NCBI RefSeq assembly: GCF_016597815.1
Contig: NZ_VCHA01000005.1
Coordinates: forward strand, 248,001 to 312,000
Reading direction: 5' to 3'
Length of the DNA: 64,000 bases
Source: Marinobacter sp. DY40_1A1
GTDB lineage: Bacteria; Pseudomonadota; Gammaproteobacteria; Pseudomonadales; Oleiphilaceae
Shown in pieces: positions 19,185-31,128 of the stretch. A model generated the notes under the pieces. It had not been told where the DNA came from, did not search any database, and worked only from the letters and a program-made list of their open reading frames with translations. Made by a program: the position numbers and the translations under genes. Every line of letters starts with the position of its first letter. The stretch's first letter is position 1.

Positions 19185-20957
19185 ATGTCTAACATTAAGA
19201 CCATCTCATACGACGCAATTGTAATCGGCGGCGGCGGTGCCGGCATGCGAGCGGCCCTGCAGTTGACTGAGTCGGGCGTTAAAACCGCGTGTATTACCAA
19301 AGTATTTCCAACTCGTTCGCACACGGTATCTGCCCAGGGCGGTATTACTTGTGCGATCGCAAGCGCTGACCCCAATGACGACTGGCGCTGGCACATGTAT
19401 GACACCGTTAAGGGGTCTGACTACATTGCCGACCAGGATGCAGTTGAGTACATGTGCTCTGTTGGGCCTCAGGCTGTTTTCGAGCTTGAGCATATGGGCC
19501 TGCCTTTCTCCCGTACTGAGCAGGGGCGCATTTATCAGCGTCCATTTGGTGGTCAGTCCAAAGGTCCGGACAACCCGACTCAGGCAGCACGTACTTGCGC
19601 AGCCGCTGACCGCACCGGCCATGCTCTGCTGCACACGCTTTATCAGGCAAACCTGAAGGGCGGCACTACCTTCCTGAACGAGTGGTACGCCGTTGATCTG
19701 GTCAAAAACAGCAAGAACGAAGTTGTTGGTGTTGTTGCCATTGAAATTGAAACCGGCGAAGTGGCTTACATCAAGTCCAAGGCAACGGTTCTGGCAACTG
19801 GCGGCGCTGGTCGTATCTACGCTTCGACCACCAACGCGCTGATTAATACGGGCGATGGTATTGGCATGGCGCTGCGCGCGGGATTCCCGATGCAGGACAT
19901 GGAAATGTGGCAGTTCCACCCAACCGGAATATACGGTGCTGGTACGCTGGTAACGGAAGGTTGCCGGGGTGAGGGTGGCTACCTGATCAACTCTGAAGGC
20001 GAGCGGTTTATGGAGCGCTACGCTCCGAACGCGAAAGACCTTGCGGGCCGTGATGTTGTTGCGCGCTCCATGGTTATCGAAATCCTTGAAGGTCGCGGCT
20101 GTGGCCCCGAGAAGGATCATGTGTTGCTGAAGCTGGATCATCTGGGCGAAGAAACACTGAACCTGCGACTACCGGGTATCTGTGAGTTGTCTCGCACATT
20201 TGCTCACGTAGACCCTGTTAAAGAGCCAGTTCCGGTTGTTCCTACCTGTCACTATATGATGGGCGGTGTTCCTACAAACGTAGGCGGCCAAGCGCTGACT
20301 CAAGACGAGAATGGTAATGATCAGCCCATTCCGGGTCTGTTTGCCTGTGGTGAAGCTGCTTGTGTTTCCGTTCACGGTGCAAACCGCCTGGGCGGTAACT
20401 CGCTTCTGGATCTGGTAGTTTTCGGTCGTGCGGCAGGCCTGCATATCGAAGAGCAGTTGCGCGGTGGTTTTGAAACTGATGGCGCAACTGATGAAGATAT
20501 CAAGCGTGCGATGGCCCGTCTGGATCGCCTGAACAGTGCTTCTGAAGGTGAGAGCGTTGCTGAAGTTCGTAAGGATCTTCAGAATTGTATGCAGCTCTAC
20601 TTTGGTGTATTCCGCGATGGCAAGAGCATGGAAGAAGGCTTGAAGAAGCTTGAGGCCATTGGTGAGCGTGTTCGCAACACCAAGCTTACGGACACCAGTA
20701 ATGCGTTCAACACTGCGCGCATTGAAGCACTTGAGCTGGACAACCTCTTCGAAGTAGCCCTGGCGACTGCAATCGCTGCAAACGAGCGTAAAGAAAGTCG
20801 GGGCGCTCATGCTCGTAACGATTTCACCGAGCGTGATGACGAGAACTGGTTGGCGCATTCTCTCTACTTCCCGCTGGACAAGCGTATTGGCAAGCGCGCT
20901 GTTAACTTCGCGCCTAAAACTGTCGAGTCTTTCCAGCCGAAAGTCCGGACTTACTAA
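19185..20957 (+). CDS. sdhA: Succinate dehydrogenase flavoprotein subunit
   Basis: A 590-residue catalytic subunit with covalently bound FAD. The Rossmann motif [11 protein letters not shown] is near residue 12. The flavin-attachment His is in [12 protein letters not shown]. Substrate-site segments [28 protein letters not shown] and [16 protein letters not shown] are intact. It oxidises succinate to fumarate at the cytoplasmic face of the inner membrane. The gene starts 3 bases after sdhD and is followed by sdhB at 14 bases. Confidence 0.97.
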   Translation: MSNIKTISYDAIVIGGGGAGMRAALQLTESGVKTACITKVFPTRSHTVSAQGGITCAIASADPNDDWRWHMYDTVKGSDYIADQDAVEYMCSVGPQAVFELEHMGLPFSRTEQGRIYQRPFGGQSKGPDNPTQAARTCAAADRTGHALLHTLYQANLKGGTTFLNEWYAVDLVKNSKNEVVGVVAIEIETGEVAYIKSKATVLATGGAGRIYASTTNALINTGDGIGMALRAGFPMQDMEMWQFHPTGIYGAGTLVTEGCRGEGGYLINSEGERFMERYAPNAKDLAGRDVVARSMVIEILEGRGCGPEKDHVLLKLDHLGEETLNLRLPGICELSRTFAHVDPVKEPVPVVPTCHYMMGGVPTNVGGQALTQDENGNDQPIPGLFACGEAACVSVHGANRLGGNSLLDLVVFGRAAGLHIEEQLRGGFETDGATDEDIKRAMARLDRLNSASEGESVAEVRKDLQNCMQLYFGVFRDGKSMEEGLKKLEAIGERVRNTKLTDTSNAFNTARIEALELDNLFEVALATAIAANERKESRGAHARNDFTERDDENWLAHSLYFPLDKRIGKRAVNFAPKTVESFQPKVRTY

Positions 20958-20971
20958 GGGGAACGTACACT

Positions 20972-21676
20972 ATGTTGGTAAGCCTTTACCGTTATAACCC
21001 GGAAACTGATAACGCCCCCTACATGCAGGACGTCGAAGTCGAGCTTCCGGCAGGAAAGGATCTGATGGTTCTTGATGTTCTTAATCTCATCAAGGAAAAG
21101 GATTCGTCCATGGCCTATCGCCGCTCATGCCGTGAAGGTGTGTGTGGCTCGGATGGCATGAATATGAACGGCAAGAACGGCCTGGCATGTATTACCCCGA
21201 TGTCGCAGGTCGTAAAGAATGGCAAGTTGGTATTGCGCCCACTGCCAGGCTTGCCGGTTATCCGCGATCTGGTTGTAGACATGAGCCTGTTCTACAAACA
21301 GTACGAAAAAGTAATGCCGTACCTTGTGAACGATACGCCTGTGCCTGCCATTGAGCGTCTCCAGACACCAGAAGATCGGGAAAAGCTGGATGGTTTGTAC
21401 GAGTGTATTCTCTGTGCATGCTGTTCCACATCCTGCCCTTCGTTCTGGTGGAACCCGGACAAGTTTATTGGGCCGGCGGGGCTGTTGCAGGCATACCGCT
21501 TCCTGGCGGATAGCCGCGACACAGCGCAAGCTGAACGTCTTGCTGACCTTGATGACCCGTTCAGCGTGTTCCGTTGCAGGGGCATCATGAACTGTGTCAG
21601 CGTATGTCCGAAAGGCCTCAACCCCACAAGGGCAATCGGCCACATCCGGAATCTTTTGCTGCATAGAGCTACATAA
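20972..21676 (+). CDS. sdhB: Succinate dehydrogenase iron-sulfur subunit
   Basis: A 234-residue subunit carrying three Fe-S centres. The N-terminal [2Fe-2S] ligands are in CREGVCGSDGMNMNGKNGLAC. The [4Fe-4S] set is in CILCACCSTSCPSFWWN, and the [3Fe-4S] centre in CRGIMNCVSVCPKGLNP. It passes electrons from FAD to ubiquinone. It is the last sdh gene, and a 314-base gap with a long hairpin separates it from sucA. Confidence 0.97.
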   Translation: MLVSLYRYNPETDNAPYMQDVEVELPAGKDLMVLDVLNLIKEKDSSMAYRRSCREGVCGSDGMNMNGKNGLACITPMSQVVKNGKLVLRPLPGLPVIRDLVVDMSLFYKQYEKVMPYLVNDTPVPAIERLQTPEDREKLDGLYECILCACCSTSCPSFWWNPDKFIGPAGLLQAYRFLADSRDTAQAERLADLDDPFSVFRCRGIMNCVSVCPKGLNPTRAIGHIRNLLLHRAT

Positions 21677-21990
21677 GCGGCAAGATTTCAGACAGGCGCT
21701 ATACTGGTCTGAACAGGTTGGAACCCCGGAAGGCCTCGCATTTTTGCGGGGCCTTCAACCAAAGGCTTATAGTCAAAGGTCTTACCCGGGTGCACACTAC
21801 GCAAGCCGTGGCGGGAACTCACCAGGTTTTCTTGCGGCGTTGCAGAGTATAAAAATCATTGGGGAACGGAAAACATCCATGTTGGGTGTGGTGGCCACAG
21901 TCGATCCCGTAAAAACCCGTATTGACTGACAGTTACCCCTGGCCGACCATACTTGGCTCCCCCGCACCAGCCCAAGGTGAGCTATTCAAA
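21677..21990. other. 314-bp sdhB-sucA intergenic region
   Basis: No gene is convincing here. The region contains a long hairpin (21729-21756) soon after sdhB, then about 230 bases of leader before sucA. I found no strong sigma-70 promoter, so sucA may depend partly on read-through from sdh. Confidence 0.55.
21729..21756 (+). terminator. Hairpin without T-tract between sdhB and sucA
   Basis: A 12-bp stem GAAGGCCTCGCA / TGCGGGGCCTTC (one G-T wobble) closes a TTTT loop. No T-run follows. It is therefore a poor intrinsic terminator and more likely an attenuator-like or mRNA-stabilising structure that sets the sdh to suc transcript ratio. Confidence 0.5.
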
Positions 21991-24828
21991 ATGCAAGAAA
22001 GCATGATGGAGCAGTTATGGCAGACGTCCCACTTGCAAGGTGGAAATCTGGCCTATGTTGAACAGCTTTTTGAAACCTACCTGACAGACCCTAATGCCGT
22101 TCCTGAAGAGTGGCGTAGCTATTTTGACAAGCTTCCAAGCGTTGATGGCAATCATGGCCGCGACGTTATTCACTCTTCGATCCGGGAACAGTTTGAACAC
22201 ATCTCCCGCAATCAGCGTTTCCTCACGACTAACAGCGTGCCAGCAGGCGTTACGTCTGATGCTGATAAAAAGCAGATTCGTGTTCTTCAGCTAATCAACG
22301 CATACCGTTTCCGTGGTCACCAGGAAGCAAAGCTTGATCCGCTTGGCGTTTGGAATCGTCCCAAGGTAGAAGATCTTGATCTTTCGTTTCATGATTTGTC
22401 CGAGTCAGACCTTGATCTGGAGTTCCAGACTGGTTCCCTGAGCTTCGGTTCTGACACCATGAAACTTGGCGATATTTACGATGGTCTCCGCAAGACATAC
22501 TGCGGAAGCATCGGCGCTGAATACATGCATGTTGTTGATACCCGCATCAAGCGCTGGTTTCAGCAGCGTATGGAGCCGGTTCGTTCTGAACCCGGTTTCG
22601 AAGCCGCTACCCGTACCCACATTCTTGAGCGCCTGACAGCGGCTGAAGGCCTGGAGAAATATCTCGGCTCCCGCTATCCCGGCGTTAAGCGTTTTGGTCT
22701 TGAGGGTGGTGAAAGCCTCATTCCCTGCATGGACGAACTTATCCAGCGTGCCGGCCATTACGGTGCCAAGGAAATTGTTCTGGGTATGGCTCACCGTGGC
22801 CGGCTGAACATTCTGGTCAACACCTTGGGCAAAAACCCCAAAGAGCTGTTTGACGAATTTGAAGGCAAAAGGCTGGCCGATTCCGGTTCTGGCGATGTTA
22901 AGTATCACCAGGGCTTTTCGTCCAACGTTATGACCGAAGGTGGAGAAGTGCACCTGGCTATGGCCTTCAACCCATCTCACCTGGAAATAGTATCTCCAGT
23001 GGTTGAGGGGTCGGTTCGTGCCCGCCAGACACGTCGTTCCGATACCGAAGGCAATCAGGTTGTTCCGGTTATCATGCACGGTGATGCGGCGTTTGCCGGC
23101 CAGGGCGTGGTAATGGAAACCTTCCAGATGTCCCAGACCCGTGGTTTCGGGGTGGGCGGCACCATCCATATAGTTATCAATAACCAAGTTGGCTTTACCA
23201 CCAGCAAACAGGAAGACGCACGCTCTACTGAGTATTGCACCGACATCGCGAAGATGGTTCAGGCGCCGATACTGCATGTGAACGCCGATGATCCTGACGC
23301 GGTTGTTTTTGTGACTCAAATGGCGATGGACTATCGTAACGAGTTCAAGGGTGACGTGGTTATCGATCTGGTTTGTTATCGTCGCCGCGGGCACAACGAG
23401 GCGGATGAGCCTGCTGCAACCCAGCCGATGATGTACCAAAAGATTCGCAAACTGAAAACCACACGCACTATTTATGCAGAAAAGCTGGTTGCTGCCGGTG
23501 TGGTGACAGAAGATGAAGTCAAGCAGATGGAGAATGAGTACCGTGATGCGCTGGATAACGGCGAGCACGTGGTCAAGTCTCTGGTAAAAGAACCCAATAA
23601 AGACCTCTATGTTGATTGGGCTCCGTATCTTGGCCACGCATGGACTGCCAAGTGCAAATCCAGTGTGCCATTGAAAACCATCCAGAAGCTGGGTAAGAAA
23701 TTAACCCAAGTACCGGAAGGGTTCAGCGTTCAGCGTCAGGTATCCAAGATTGTTACTGACCGTGACAAAATGACGGCCGGTGCCCTGCCCATGAACTGGG
23801 GTTATGCAGAGATCATGGCCTATGCGACTTTGCTGAATGAAGGGCATCCAATCCGCTTGACCGGACAGGATGTTGGCCGTGGAACCTTCTCGCACCGCCA
23901 TGCAGTGTTGCATAACCAGAAAGACGGCTCGCGGCATATTGCGCTGGCTCAGCTTTCTGAAGACCAGCCCAAGTTCGAAATTTATGACTCCCTGCTTTCT
24001 GAAGAAGCAGTGATGGCGTTCGAATATGGCTACGCGACGACTGCGCCTAATGCGCTGGTGATCTGGGAAGCCCAGTTTGGTGACTTCGCCAATGGTGCAC
24101 AAGTGGTCATTGACCAATTCCTTACCAGTGGTGAGCACAAGTGGGGTCGCCTGTGCGGGCTAACCCTGTTGCTGCCTCACGGCTATGAGGGGCAGGGGCC
24201 AGAGCATAGTTCTGCCCGCCTTGAGCGATTCCTCCAGCTTTCGGCAGAGCACAATATTCAGGTATGCGTGCCTACAACGCCTTCGCAGGTCTTCCACATG
24301 CTGCGCCGTCAGGTTAAGCGCCCGTTGCGCAAGCCCTTGATCGCAATCACGCCCAAGAGCCTGTTGCGCCACAAGGAAGCCACCTCGGATCTGGAAGATC
24401 TGACCTCAGGAACCTTCCAGACGGTACTTCCTGAGAAAGATTTGCCTGAAGCAAAAAAGGTTACTCGAGTTATTCTTTGCAGTGGCAAGGTCTATTATGA
24501 CTTGCTGGAGAAGAAGAAAACCGAAGAGCGAGACGACGTTGCGCTCGTACGCATTGAGCAGCTTTATCCGTTCCCCGGTGAAGATCTGGATGAAACTTTG
24601 GCGCAGTATCCCAAGCTCAAGCATGTTGTCTGGTGCCAGGAAGAGCCAATGAACCAGGGTGCCTGGTATTGCAGTCAGCACCATATGCGAAATGCGCTGC
24701 AACGTCTGAACCCGAAGCTGTACCTTCAGTATGCCGGCCGACAGGCTTCCGCTGCTCCGGCGGCAGGGCACATGTCTGTGCATATTGAAGAACAGAAAAA
24801 ACTTGTTAACGACGCGTTTGAAATCTGA
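21991..24828 (+). CDS. sucA: 2-oxoglutarate dehydrogenase E1 component
   Basis: A thiamine-diphosphate-dependent E1o subunit of 945 residues that decarboxylates 2-oxoglutarate. Recognisable parts are the E1o N-terminal peptide (YVEQLFETYLTDPNAVP), EIVLGMAHRGRLNIL and GDAAFAGQGVVMET. The ThDP segment is GGTIHIVINNQVGFTTS, followed by the transketolase pyrimidine-type and C-terminal domains. I chose ATG 21991, with AAGGTGAG ten bases upstream. The upstream frame to 21922 is not family-like. sucB follows after 25 bases. Confidence 0.96.
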   Translation: MQESMMEQLWQTSHLQGGNLAYVEQLFETYLTDPNAVPEEWRSYFDKLPSVDGNHGRDVIHSSIREQFEHISRNQRFLTTNSVPAGVTSDADKKQIRVLQLINAYRFRGHQEAKLDPLGVWNRPKVEDLDLSFHDLSESDLDLEFQTGSLSFGSDTMKLGDIYDGLRKTYCGSIGAEYMHVVDTRIKRWFQQRMEPVRSEPGFEAATRTHILERLTAAEGLEKYLGSRYPGVKRFGLEGGESLIPCMDELIQRAGHYGAKEIVLGMAHRGRLNILVNTLGKNPKELFDEFEGKRLADSGSGDVKYHQGFSSNVMTEGGEVHLAMAFNPSHLEIVSPVVEGSVRARQTRRSDTEGNQVVPVIMHGDAAFAGQGVVMETFQMSQTRGFGVGGTIHIVINNQVGFTTSKQEDARSTEYCTDIAKMVQAPILHVNADDPDAVVFVTQMAMDYRNEFKGDVVIDLVCYRRRGHNEADEPAATQPMMYQKIRKLKTTRTIYAEKLVAAGVVTEDEVKQMENEYRDALDNGEHVVKSLVKEPNKDLYVDWAPYLGHAWTAKCKSSVPLKTIQKLGKKLTQVPEGFSVQRQVSKIVTDRDKMTAGALPMNWGYAEIMAYATLLNEGHPIRLTGQDVGRGTFSHRHAVLHNQKDGSRHIALAQLSEDQPKFEIYDSLLSEEAVMAFEYGYATTAPNALVIWEAQFGDFANGAQVVIDQFLTSGEHKWGRLCGLTLLLPHGYEGQGPEHSSARLERFLQLSAEHNIQVCVPTTPSQVFHMLRRQVKRPLRKPLIAITPKSLLRHKEATSDLEDLTSGTFQTVLPEKDLPEAKKVTRVILCSGKVYYDLLEKKKTEERDDVALVRIEQLYPFPGEDLDETLAQYPKLKHVVWCQEEPMNQGAWYCSQHHMRNALQRLNPKLYLQYAGRQASAAPAAGHMSVHIEEQKKLVNDAFEI

Positions 24829-24853
24829 CGAGCTACCGAACTAAGGAACTGTA

Positions 24854-26083
24854 ATGTCTACTGAGATTAAAGCCCCCGTATTCCCGGAGTCGGTCGCAGA
24901 GGGTACCGTCGCGACCTGGCACAAACAGCCTGGCGAAGCCTGTTCGCGTGACGACCTGATTGTCGATATTGAAACCGACAAAGTGGTTCTCGAAGTTGTC
25001 GCACCTGCAGACGGCGTAATCGAGGAAATTCTTAAAGGTGAAGGCGACACCGTAGAGAGCGGTGAAGTTATTGGTAAATTCAAAGCGGGCGCTGTGGGCG
25101 ACTCTGGCTCGTCGGATAGCAAAGCCAGCAGCGCCGCTTCTGAAAAAGATGAAGCCAAAACTGAGCAAAGTCAGGATTCAGGTGACGCGATTCTGAGCCC
25201 TGCCGCGCGTAAGTTGGCTGACGAAAATAATGTAGATCCGGCTACCGTAAAGGGAACTGGAAAAGACGGGCGTGTTACGAAAGAAGACGTTCAGAACCAT
25301 GTGGATACTTCCAAGGCCTCTGGCGGTTCTGCAAAAGCAGCTGCACCGTCTGCAGTGCCTGAGGTAAACGTGGCCGCTGGTGAGCGTCCTGAAAAGCGCG
25401 TGCCGATGACGCGCCTGCGTGCCAGTATTGCCAAGCGCCTGGTTAATGCTCAGCAAACAGCAGCTATGCTTACGACCTTCAACGAGGTCGATATGGGCCC
25501 GATCATGGAGCTGCGCAAGGCGTACCAGGACAGCTTTGTTAAGCGTCATGACATCAAGCTGGGCTTTATGTCCTTCTTCGCCAAGGCCGCCACAGAAGCG
25601 TTGAAGCGTTTCCCCGCTGTTAACGCATCGATCGACGGCAACGACATGGTTTACCACGGCTACCAGGATATTGGCGTGGCTGTATCTACCGAGCGTGGAT
25701 TGGTTGTTCCTGTTGTTCGCGATGTTGATGCGCTGGGTCTGGCTGATATCGAGAAAAAAATCGTCGAGTACGGCACCAAGGCCAAAGATGGCAAGCTTGC
25801 AATTGAAGATATGACCGGTGGCACCTTTACCATCACCAACGGCGGCATCTTCGGCTCGCTGTTGTCTACGCCGATCCTGAACCCGCCCCAAACCGCTATT
25901 TTGGGTATGCACAAAATTCAGGAGCGCCCGATGGCGGTCAATGGCAAGGTGAAAATCCGCCCGATGATGTACCTTGCGCTGTCCTACGACCACCGCATGG
26001 TGGATGGCAAGGAAGCGGTGCAGTTCCTTGTAGCTATCAAGGACATGCTTGAGGACCCGGCGCGTATTCTGCTGGATGTGTGA
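24854..26083 (+). CDS. sucB: Dihydrolipoyl succinyltransferase E2
   Basis: The E2o core of 2-oxoglutarate dehydrogenase (409 residues). An N-terminal lipoyl domain carries the lipoylated K43 in [12 protein letters not shown] Ser/Ala/Glu/Asp-rich linker follows, then a peripheral-subunit-binding domain ([15 protein letters not shown], about residue 117) and the catalytic acyltransferase domain. The active-site His lies in [14 protein letters not shown]. It transfers succinyl groups from E1 to CoA. It lies between sucA and lpd in one operon. Confidence 0.97.
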   Translation: MSTEIKAPVFPESVAEGTVATWHKQPGEACSRDDLIVDIETDKVVLEVVAPADGVIEEILKGEGDTVESGEVIGKFKAGAVGDSGSSDSKASSAASEKDEAKTEQSQDSGDAILSPAARKLADENNVDPATVKGTGKDGRVTKEDVQNHVDTSKASGGSAKAAAPSAVPEVNVAAGERPEKRVPMTRLRASIAKRLVNAQQTAAMLTTFNEVDMGPIMELRKAYQDSFVKRHDIKLGFMSFFAKAATEALKRFPAVNASIDGNDMVYHGYQDIGVAVSTERGLVVPVVRDVDALGLADIEKKIVEYGTKAKDGKLAIEDMTGGTFTITNGGIFGSLLSTPILNPPQTAILGMHKIQERPMAVNGKVKIRPMMYLALSYDHRMVDGKEAVQFLVAIKDMLEDPARILLDV

Positions 26084-26088
26084 GCTGA

Positions 26089-27561
<1,473 letters not shown>

Positions 27562-27576
27562 CGCAAAACAGGAAGG

Positions 27577-27608
27577 AGGGGCGTCCGTAATGGCGCCCCT
27601 TTATTATA
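27577..27608 (+). terminator. Weak terminator-like hairpin after lpd
   Basis: A 7-bp stem AGGGGCG / CGCCCCT with a 10-base loop, followed by TTATTATA rather than a pure T-run. Partial termination before sucCD is possible. Confidence 0.5.
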
Positions 27609-27755
27609 AAAAGACAGATTTCCGTTTGCGATCGTGGTGAGCTGAGGTGATCCCCTGCTCATCGAACAGAATTCGCGTTTAAGGCTCCTCCTGTGGGGAG
27701 TGGCGAGTTCACTTCCGTACGTGGTTATCCTCCATCAAAAAGCGGGACACTAACT

Positions 27756-28922
27756 ATGAATTTGCATGAATATCAGGGCAAGCAGCTTTTCGCTGAATAT
27801 GGCCTGCCCGTATCCCAAGGCATTGCCTGTGATACTCCGAAAGATGCGGTTGCAGCCGCAGATGAAATTGGCGGCAATGCGTGGGTGGTCAAAGCCCAGG
27901 TTCACGCGGGTGGCCGTGGTAAGGCTGGCGGCGTAAAGCTGGTCAAGAGCAAAGACGAAATTCGCGAGTTTGCTGAAAAGTGGCTGGGTAAGAACCTGGT
28001 AACCTACCAGACAGACGAAAACGGCCAGCCAGTCAGCAAAATTCTGGTTGAATCCCTGACTGATATTGATCAGGAGCTTTATCTGGGCGCGGTTGTTGAT
28101 CGCGCATCCCGTCGTATTGTGTTCATGGCGTCCACTGAAGGTGGAGTCGAGATTGAGACGGTTGCAGAGGAAACGCCGGAAAAAATCCTGAGAGCTGAGA
28201 TCGATCCACTGGTTGGAGCACAGCCATTCCAGGGCCGCGAGCTGGCATTCAAACTTGGGCTTGAAGGCAAGCAAATCGGTCAGTTCACCAAGATTTTCAT
28301 GGGTCTGGCGAAATTGTTTGAAGACCGTGACCTGGCTCTTCTGGAAATCAACCCGCTGGTTATCACTCCAGCCGGTGACTTGCACTGTCTGGATGCCAAG
28401 ATTGGTGTTGACGGCAACGCACTGTACCGCCAGAAAAAGATTCAGGAAATGCACGACCCTTCCCAGGAAGATCCTCGTGAAGCCGAAGCAGCCAAGTGGG
28501 AGCTCAACTATGTAGCACTGGATGGAAACATCGGCTGCATGGTTAACGGTGCGGGCCTGGCGATGGGCACCATGGATATCATCAAATTGTCTGGTGGTGA
28601 GCCGGCAAACTTCCTTGACGTTGGCGGCGGTGCAACCAAAGAGCGCGTTACCGAAGCGTTCAAGATCATCTTGTCTGACGACGCAGTACAAGCCGTTCTG
28701 GTAAACATTTTCGGTGGTATTGTCCGTTGTGACATGATCGCTGAAGGCATTATTGGTGCGGTCAAGGAAGTGGGCGTCAAGGTTCCTGTGGTTGTGCGCC
28801 TTGAAGGCAACAACGCTGAAAAAGGCACCAAGGTACTTGCCGAAAGTGGCCTGAACATTATCGCCGCCACCAGTCTGGCGGATGCTGCAGAGCAAGTTGT
28901 TAAAGCCGCAGGGGGTAAATAA
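27756..28922 (+). CDS. sucC: Succinyl-CoA synthetase beta subunit
   Basis: A 388-residue ATP-grasp subunit. It begins [16 protein letters not shown], which fixes the start at ATG 27756; the frame upstream to 27693 is spurious. [17 protein letters not shown] belongs to the nucleotide-binding fold, and [18 protein letters not shown] to the CoA-ligase part. With SucD it makes ATP or GTP from succinyl-CoA. The TAA overlaps the ATG of sucD (TAATG), indicating translational coupling. Confidence 0.97.
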   Translation: MNLHEYQGKQLFAEYGLPVSQGIACDTPKDAVAAADEIGGNAWVVKAQVHAGGRGKAGGVKLVKSKDEIREFAEKWLGKNLVTYQTDENGQPVSKILVESLTDIDQELYLGAVVDRASRRIVFMASTEGGVEIETVAEETPEKILRAEIDPLVGAQPFQGRELAFKLGLEGKQIGQFTKIFMGLAKLFEDRDLALLEINPLVITPAGDLHCLDAKIGVDGNALYRQKKIQEMHDPSQEDPREAEAAKWELNYVALDGNIGCMVNGAGLAMGTMDIIKLSGGEPANFLDVGGGATKERVTEAFKIILSDDAVQAVLVNIFGGIVRCDMIAEGIIGAVKEVGVKVPVVVRLEGNNAEKGTKVLAESGLNIIAATSLADAAEQVVKAAGGK

Positions 28923-29794
28923 TGAGCATCCTGATCAATAAAGACACCAAGGTTATCTGCCAGGGCTTTACTGGCGCACAGGGTACCTTTCACTCTGAAC
29001 AGGCTATCGAGTACGGCACCAAAATGGTTGGTGGCGTTAGCCCGGGTAAGGGCGGTACTGAGCACTTGGGCTTGCCAGTATTCAATACTGTTCGCGAAGC
29101 AGTAGAAAAAACCGGAGCCGAAGCTACCGTGATCTACGTTCCTGCTCCGTTCTGTAAGGATGCGATCATTGAAGCGGCAGATGCCGGTATTGAGCTGATT
29201 GTTTGTATCACAGAAGGCATTCCGACCATCGACATGCTCTACGCCAAAGAATACGTTGATCGTAAAGGCGTTCGCATGATCGGTCCTAACTGCCCAGGTG
29301 TTATCACCCCGGGTGAGTGCAAGATCGGTATTATGCCAGGCCATATTCACAAGCCAGGCAAGGTGGGTATTGTATCCCGTTCCGGCACCCTGACTTACGA
29401 AGCGGTCAAGCAGACCACAGACTTCGGCTACGGCCAGTCTACCTGCGTAGGCATTGGTGGCGACCCGATTCCAGGCTCCAACTTCATCGATATCCTCGCA
29501 CTGCTGCAGAATGACCCGCAGACTGAGGCGATTGTGATGATTGGTGAAATTGGCGGTACTGCTGAAGAAGAAGCGGCTGCCTTCATCAAGGAAAACGTCA
29601 CTAAGCCAGTGGTTGCCTACATTGCCGGTGTTACAGCACCTCCGGGCAAGCGTATGGGCCACGCCGGTGCCATCATCTCTGGTGGTAAGGGCACAGCAGA
29701 CGAGAAATTCGCGGCTTTGAACGATGCCGGTGTGAAAACTGTGCGCAGTTTGGCCGATATTGGTAAGGCTCTGAAGGAAGTAACTGGCTGGTAA
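28922..29794 (+). CDS. sucD: Succinyl-CoA synthetase alpha subunit
   Basis: A 290-residue subunit with an N-terminal CoA-binding Rossmann domain ([14 protein letters not shown]) and the ligase domain. The phosphorylated histidine is in [35 protein letters not shown] is strongly conserved. It is the last gene of the TCA supercluster and ends at a good terminator. Confidence 0.97.
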   Translation: MSILINKDTKVICQGFTGAQGTFHSEQAIEYGTKMVGGVSPGKGGTEHLGLPVFNTVREAVEKTGAEATVIYVPAPFCKDAIIEAADAGIELIVCITEGIPTIDMLYAKEYVDRKGVRMIGPNCPGVITPGECKIGIMPGHIHKPGKVGIVSRSGTLTYEAVKQTTDFGYGQSTCVGIGGDPIPGSNFIDILALLQNDPQTEAIVMIGEIGGTAEEEAAAFIKENVTKPVVAYIAGVTAPPGKRMGHAGAIISGGKGTADEKFAALNDAGVKTVRSLADIGKALKEVTGW

Positions 29795-29810
29795 GTTGGT
29801 TTCTTTCATG

Positions 29811-29847
29811 AAAACCCCCGTTTCTGTTCTGCAGAGCGGGGGTTTTT
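29811..29847 (+). terminator. Terminator of the suc operon
   Basis: A hairpin with AAAACCCCCG / CGGGGGTTTT arms and a T6 tract, 17 bases past the sucD stop. Confidence 0.88.
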
Positions 29848-29913
29848 TATTTATAATGCCGGGTCGTCTGATCTAGTATGGGCGAATCCCATTCAAAAGA
29901 AGGAGTTTGTGCT

Positions 29914-31128
29914 TTGAGTTCAGTAGAGTCCCAGCAACGGGTTTTGTCCGGTATGCGTCCGACCGGCAAGCTTCATCTAGGTCATTACCATGGTGTTCTG
30001 AAAAACTGGGTGAAACTCCAGCACGAATTTGAGTGCTTCTTCTTTATCGCCGACTGGCACGCCCTGACAACGCAATACGATGATCCATCCGGCATAGAGC
30101 AAAGCGTGTGGGATATGGTGGTTGACTGGTTAGCGGCAGGGGTAAACCCCGGTTCATCCACCATGTTCATCCAGTCTCAGGTGCCTGAACACGCAGAACT
30201 GCACCTGCTGTTGTCCATGATTACCCCGCTGGGCTGGTTGGAGCGTATTCCCACCTACAAGGATCAGCAGGAAAAGCTGCGGGAAAAAGACCTGGCAACC
30301 TATGGTTTCCTGGGATACCCGCTGCTGCAGACCGCCGACATTCTGATGTACCGCGCAGGCAAGGTGCCTGTAGGTGCAGATCAGGTGTCCCATGTGGAAA
30401 TCACCCGCGAAGTTGCACGTCGGTTTAATCATCTTTATGGCCGCGAACCCGGTTTTGAAGACCAGGCCGAGTCGGCCATCGTGAAGATGGGTAAGAAAAA
30501 CGCCAAGCTCTACCGAACCCTCAAGAAACGGTATCAGGAAGAGGGCGACATGGAGGCTCTCGAAACTGCCCGTGCATTACTCATGGAACAGCAGAATATC
30601 TCCCTTGGTGATCGTGAGCGCCTTTACGGCTTCATCGAAGGTGGTGGCAAGATCATATTGCCTGAGCCGCAGCCCCTTTTGACTCCGGATTCGAAAATGC
30701 CGGGGCTGGACGGTCAAAAAATGTCCAAGTCTTATAACAACTATATCGGGCTGCGGGAAGATCCGGACACCGTGGCACAGAAAATCCGCACCATGCAGAC
30801 CGACCCCCAGCGAGTTCGCCGCACCGACCCGGGCGAACCCGAAAAGTGCCCTGTTTGGGGGCTGCACAAAGTGTACTCCGATGAAGCCACCAAAGAGTGG
30901 GTGCAAACGGGCTGCCGCAGTGCTGGCATAGGGTGTCTGGACTGCAAAAAGCCTCTGATTGATGCGATTGTGGAAGAGCAGCGCCCCATACGCGAGCGTG
31001 CTCTTGAATATGAAAACAGTCCCGATCTTGTGCATTCCATTCTGCAGGAAGGGCGTGAACACGCGCGCGACGCTGCAAGAGACACTCTGGACGAAGTCCG
31101 GGCCGCTATGGGATTGAGCTATCGATAA
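29914..31128 (+). CDS. trpS: Tryptophanyl-tRNA synthetase
   Basis: A class Ic aminoacyl-tRNA synthetase of about 404 residues. The HIGH-equivalent HLGH is at residues 21-24 and the KMSKS loop at 269-273. The start is TTG 29914, which has AAGGAG eight bases upstream and gives a family-like opening. An in-frame ATG at 29878 lacks a ribosome site. The chain is longer than the roughly 334-residue E. coli enzyme, as in Pseudomonas-type TrpRS. It heads a trpS-scpA-scpB-rluB operon. Confidence 0.95.
   Translation: MSSVESQQRVLSGMRPTGKLHLGHYHGVLKNWVKLQHEFECFFFIADWHALTTQYDDPSGIEQSVWDMVVDWLAAGVNPGSSTMFIQSQVPEHAELHLLLSMITPLGWLERIPTYKDQQEKLREKDLATYGFLGYPLLQTADILMYRAGKVPVGADQVSHVEITREVARRFNHLYGREPGFEDQAESAIVKMGKKNAKLYRTLKKRYQEEGDMEALETARALLMEQQNISLGDRERLYGFIEGGGKIILPEPQPLLTPDSKMPGLDGQKMSKSYNNYIGLREDPDTVAQKIRTMQTDPQRVRRTDPGEPEKCPVWGLHKVYSDEATKEWVQTGCRSAGIGCLDCKKPLIDAIVEEQRPIRERALEYENSPDLVHSILQEGREHARDAARDTLDEVRAAMGLSYR

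Noticed and set aside
22405..23637. 410-residue minus-strand open frame within sucA
   Set aside because: Antisense shadow of an essential, fully conserved gene; no ribosome site or motif.
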